Part shown: positions 6,888-7,879 of the stretch, piece by piece
Position numbering within the stretch: the first letter of the stretch is position 1
Layout of the letters: each line of letters begins with the position of its first letter
Source of the DNA: Eubacterium sp.
Lineage (GTDB): Bacteria > Bacillota > Clostridia > Lachnospirales > Lachnospiraceae
Direction of reading: 5' to 3'
NCBI GenBank assembly: GCA_021442545.1
Contig: JABUSX010000257.1
Location: 1 to 7,879 of the forward strand
Length of the DNA stretch: 7,879 nt
Notes under the pieces: model-generated
Told to the model about the DNA's origin: nothing
What the model saw: only the letters and a program-made list of their open reading frames with translations
The model's database searches: none
Program-made: the position numbers and the translations under genes

Positions 6888-7525
6888 GCCTGGGAGTTCG
6901 GAAACGGCAGTATCAGAAAGAGATGGAGGGAATCCTGGAAGAGATACGGAACAGCGGAAGGGTTCCGACCTTGCTGCTGCACAGCTGCTGTGCTCCCTGC
7001 AGCAGTTATGTCCTGGAATATCTTTCGGAATATTTTGAGATCCGTAATTTCTTTTATAATCCGAATATCTCGCCTGAGGCAGAATACCGGTTTCGTGCCG
7101 AAGAGCTGCAGAGGCTGATTCGTGAAATGCCGCTGCGCCATTCCGTCAGCTTTGTGGAAGGACCTTACGATCCGGAACGTTTTTTTGAGGCGGCAAAGGG
7201 ATTGGAAAAGGAACCGGAAGGCGGAGAACGGTGTCGTTCCTGTTTTCGTCTGCGCCTTACGGAAGCAGCGGAAAAGGCGAGGGAGCTGGGCTGTGATTTC
7301 ATGACTACAACTTTGACGATCAGTCCTTTAAAGAATGCATCGCTGCTGAATGAGATCGGGGAAGAAGTCACAGCCGGAACCGGTGTACGCTTCCTTCCTT
7401 CGGATTTCAAAAAACGTGACGGATACCGTCGGTCAACCGAATTATCGAAGAAATACGAATTGTACAGGCAGTCCTATTGCGGCTGTATCTTTTCAAAAAT
7501 GGAACGGGAAGAGAGACAGAAATAA
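6884..7525 (+). CDS. queH: Epoxyqueuosine reductase QueH
   Basis: QueH (formerly the DUF208 family) reduces epoxyqueuosine to queuosine in tRNAs with GUN anticodons, the last step of queuosine synthesis. It is unrelated to the cobalamin-dependent QueG and needs no B12, which suits an anaerobe. The 213-residue product shows the family cysteines: H-S-C-C-A-P-C-S at 33-40 (C35, C36, C39), C117 and C120 in the R-C-R-S-C-F-R-L-R-L block, and C199/C201 in Y-C-G-C near the end. These and D174 in the S-D-F-K-K-R-D-G stretch are the likely iron-sulfur and iron ligands by family knowledge. The N-P-N-I-S-P and L-T-I-S-P-L-K-N motifs are also present. Its ATG overlaps the ftsY stop by four bases. No other que gene is visible, so precursor synthesis or salvage must be encoded elsewhere. 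Confidence 0.94.
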   Translation: MSLGVRKRQYQKEMEGILEEIRNSGRVPTLLLHSCCAPCSSYVLEYLSEYFEIRNFFYNPNISPEAEYRFRAEELQRLIREMPLRHSVSFVEGPYDPERFFEAAKGLEKEPEGGERCRSCFRLRLTEAAEKARELGCDFMTTTLTISPLKNASLLNEIGEEVTAGTGVRFLPSDFKKRDGYRRSTELSKKYELYRQSYCGCIFSKMEREERQK

Positions 7526-7532
7526 TAAAAGG

Positions 7533-7539
7533 AAAGGAG
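7533..7539 (+). promoter_or_regulatory. Strong ribosome binding site for argH
   Basis: AAAGGAG lies nine bases before the ATG at 7549 and fixes the argH start. The 23-base gap after queH has no terminator hairpin and is too short for a full promoter, so argH is probably read from the same transcript or from a promoter inside queH. Confidence 0.75.
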
Positions 7540-7548
7540 CGGTCACGT

Positions 7549-7879
7549 ATGGCTCAGTTATGGGGCGGACGTTTCACAAAAGAAACCGATGCACTTGTTT
7601 ATGAAGGAAATGCATCGATCCGTTATGATCAGAGACTTCTGCCTCAGGATATCGAGGGAAGCCTGGCGCATGCACGCATGCTTACCAGACAGGGTATTCT
7701 CACAGAAGAAGAGGGAGAACGTATTGAGGAAGGTTTGCGGGGAATTCTTGAGGACGTGAAAAACGGAGAACTTCCGGTAGATCTTTCCTGTGAAGATGTG
7801 CACAGTTTTGTGGAGGCAACGCTGACCGAACGGATCGGAAATGCAGGAAAGAAACTGCATACAGGACGAAGCCGCAACG
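7549..7879 (+). CDS. argH: Argininosuccinate lyase, N-terminal part (cut by window end)
   Basis: ArgH splits argininosuccinate into arginine and fumarate, the last step of arginine synthesis, as a cytoplasmic homotetramer of the fumarase/aspartase superfamily. Only the first 110 codons lie in the window (a full protein is usually about 460). They are clearly diagnostic: L-W-G-G-R-F at residues 4-9, N-A-S-I near 21-24, C-E-D-V-H-S-F-V-E-A at 81-90, and K-L-H-T-G-R-S-R-N at 102-110, the conserved substrate-binding segment, broken off at the window edge. The start follows a strong Shine-Dalgarno site. The partner gene argG does not lie on the visible side. The gene sits 23 bases after queH on the same strand and shows no sign of decay. 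Confidence 0.96.
   Translation, partial: MAQLWGGRFTKETDALVYEGNASIRYDQRLLPQDIEGSLAHARMLTRQGILTEEEGERIEEGLRGILEDVKNGELPVDLSCEDVHSFVEATLTERIGNAGKKLHTGRSRN

Noticed and set aside
6874..6890. Possible preQ1 riboswitch before queH.
   Set aside because: queH overlaps ftsY, so there is no untranslated leader to hold one.
7526..7548. Possible operon boundary between queH and argH.
   Set aside because: The 23-base gap contains no hairpin with a T-tract and no room for a full promoter.

Overview
The window reads as an ordinary housekeeping stretch from a low-to-mid GC Gram-positive bacterium, most likely an anaerobic Clostridia/Lachnospiraceae-type member of the Bacillota. The reasons are the conserved order plsX - rnc - smc - ftsY, a full-length SMC rather than MukB, an FtsY with a short N-terminal region, purine-rich Shine-Dalgarno sites of the Bacillota kind, and use of the oxygen-independent epoxyqueuosine reductase QueH. 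The genus cannot be named from this sequence alone. All recognisable genes lie on the + strand.

Layout. Positions 1-294 hold the 3' end (or possibly all) of an unrecognised gene with an acidic tail. After an 82-base spacer with small inverted repeats comes plsX (377-1393, acyl-phosphate synthesis for phospholipids). A 263-base intergenic region follows. It holds a near-perfect intrinsic terminator (about 1455-1495), a weak promoter candidate and a foldable leader in front of rnc. rnc (1657-2343, RNase III), smc (2372-5932, chromosome condensation ATPase), ftsY (5952-6887, SRP receptor GTPase) and queH (6884-7525, last step of queuosine synthesis) then run head to tail with gaps of 28, 19 and -4 bases. 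argH (argininosuccinate lyase) starts 23 bases after queH, at 7549, and is cut by the window end.

How the genes relate. plsX appears to end its own transcription unit. rnc-smc-ftsY-queH, and probably argH, look like one operon in which RNA processing, chromosome organisation, membrane protein targeting, tRNA modification and arginine synthesis are joined by position rather than by a shared pathway. ftsY and queH look translationally coupled.

I found no mobile element, CRISPR array, tRNA, rRNA or defence system, and no strong sign of a new biological system. The points most worth a second look are the absence of acpP between plsX and rnc, the nested complementarity in the rnc leader (a candidate RNase III autoregulation site), a 28-codon ORF in that leader, and the ftsY/queH overlap.
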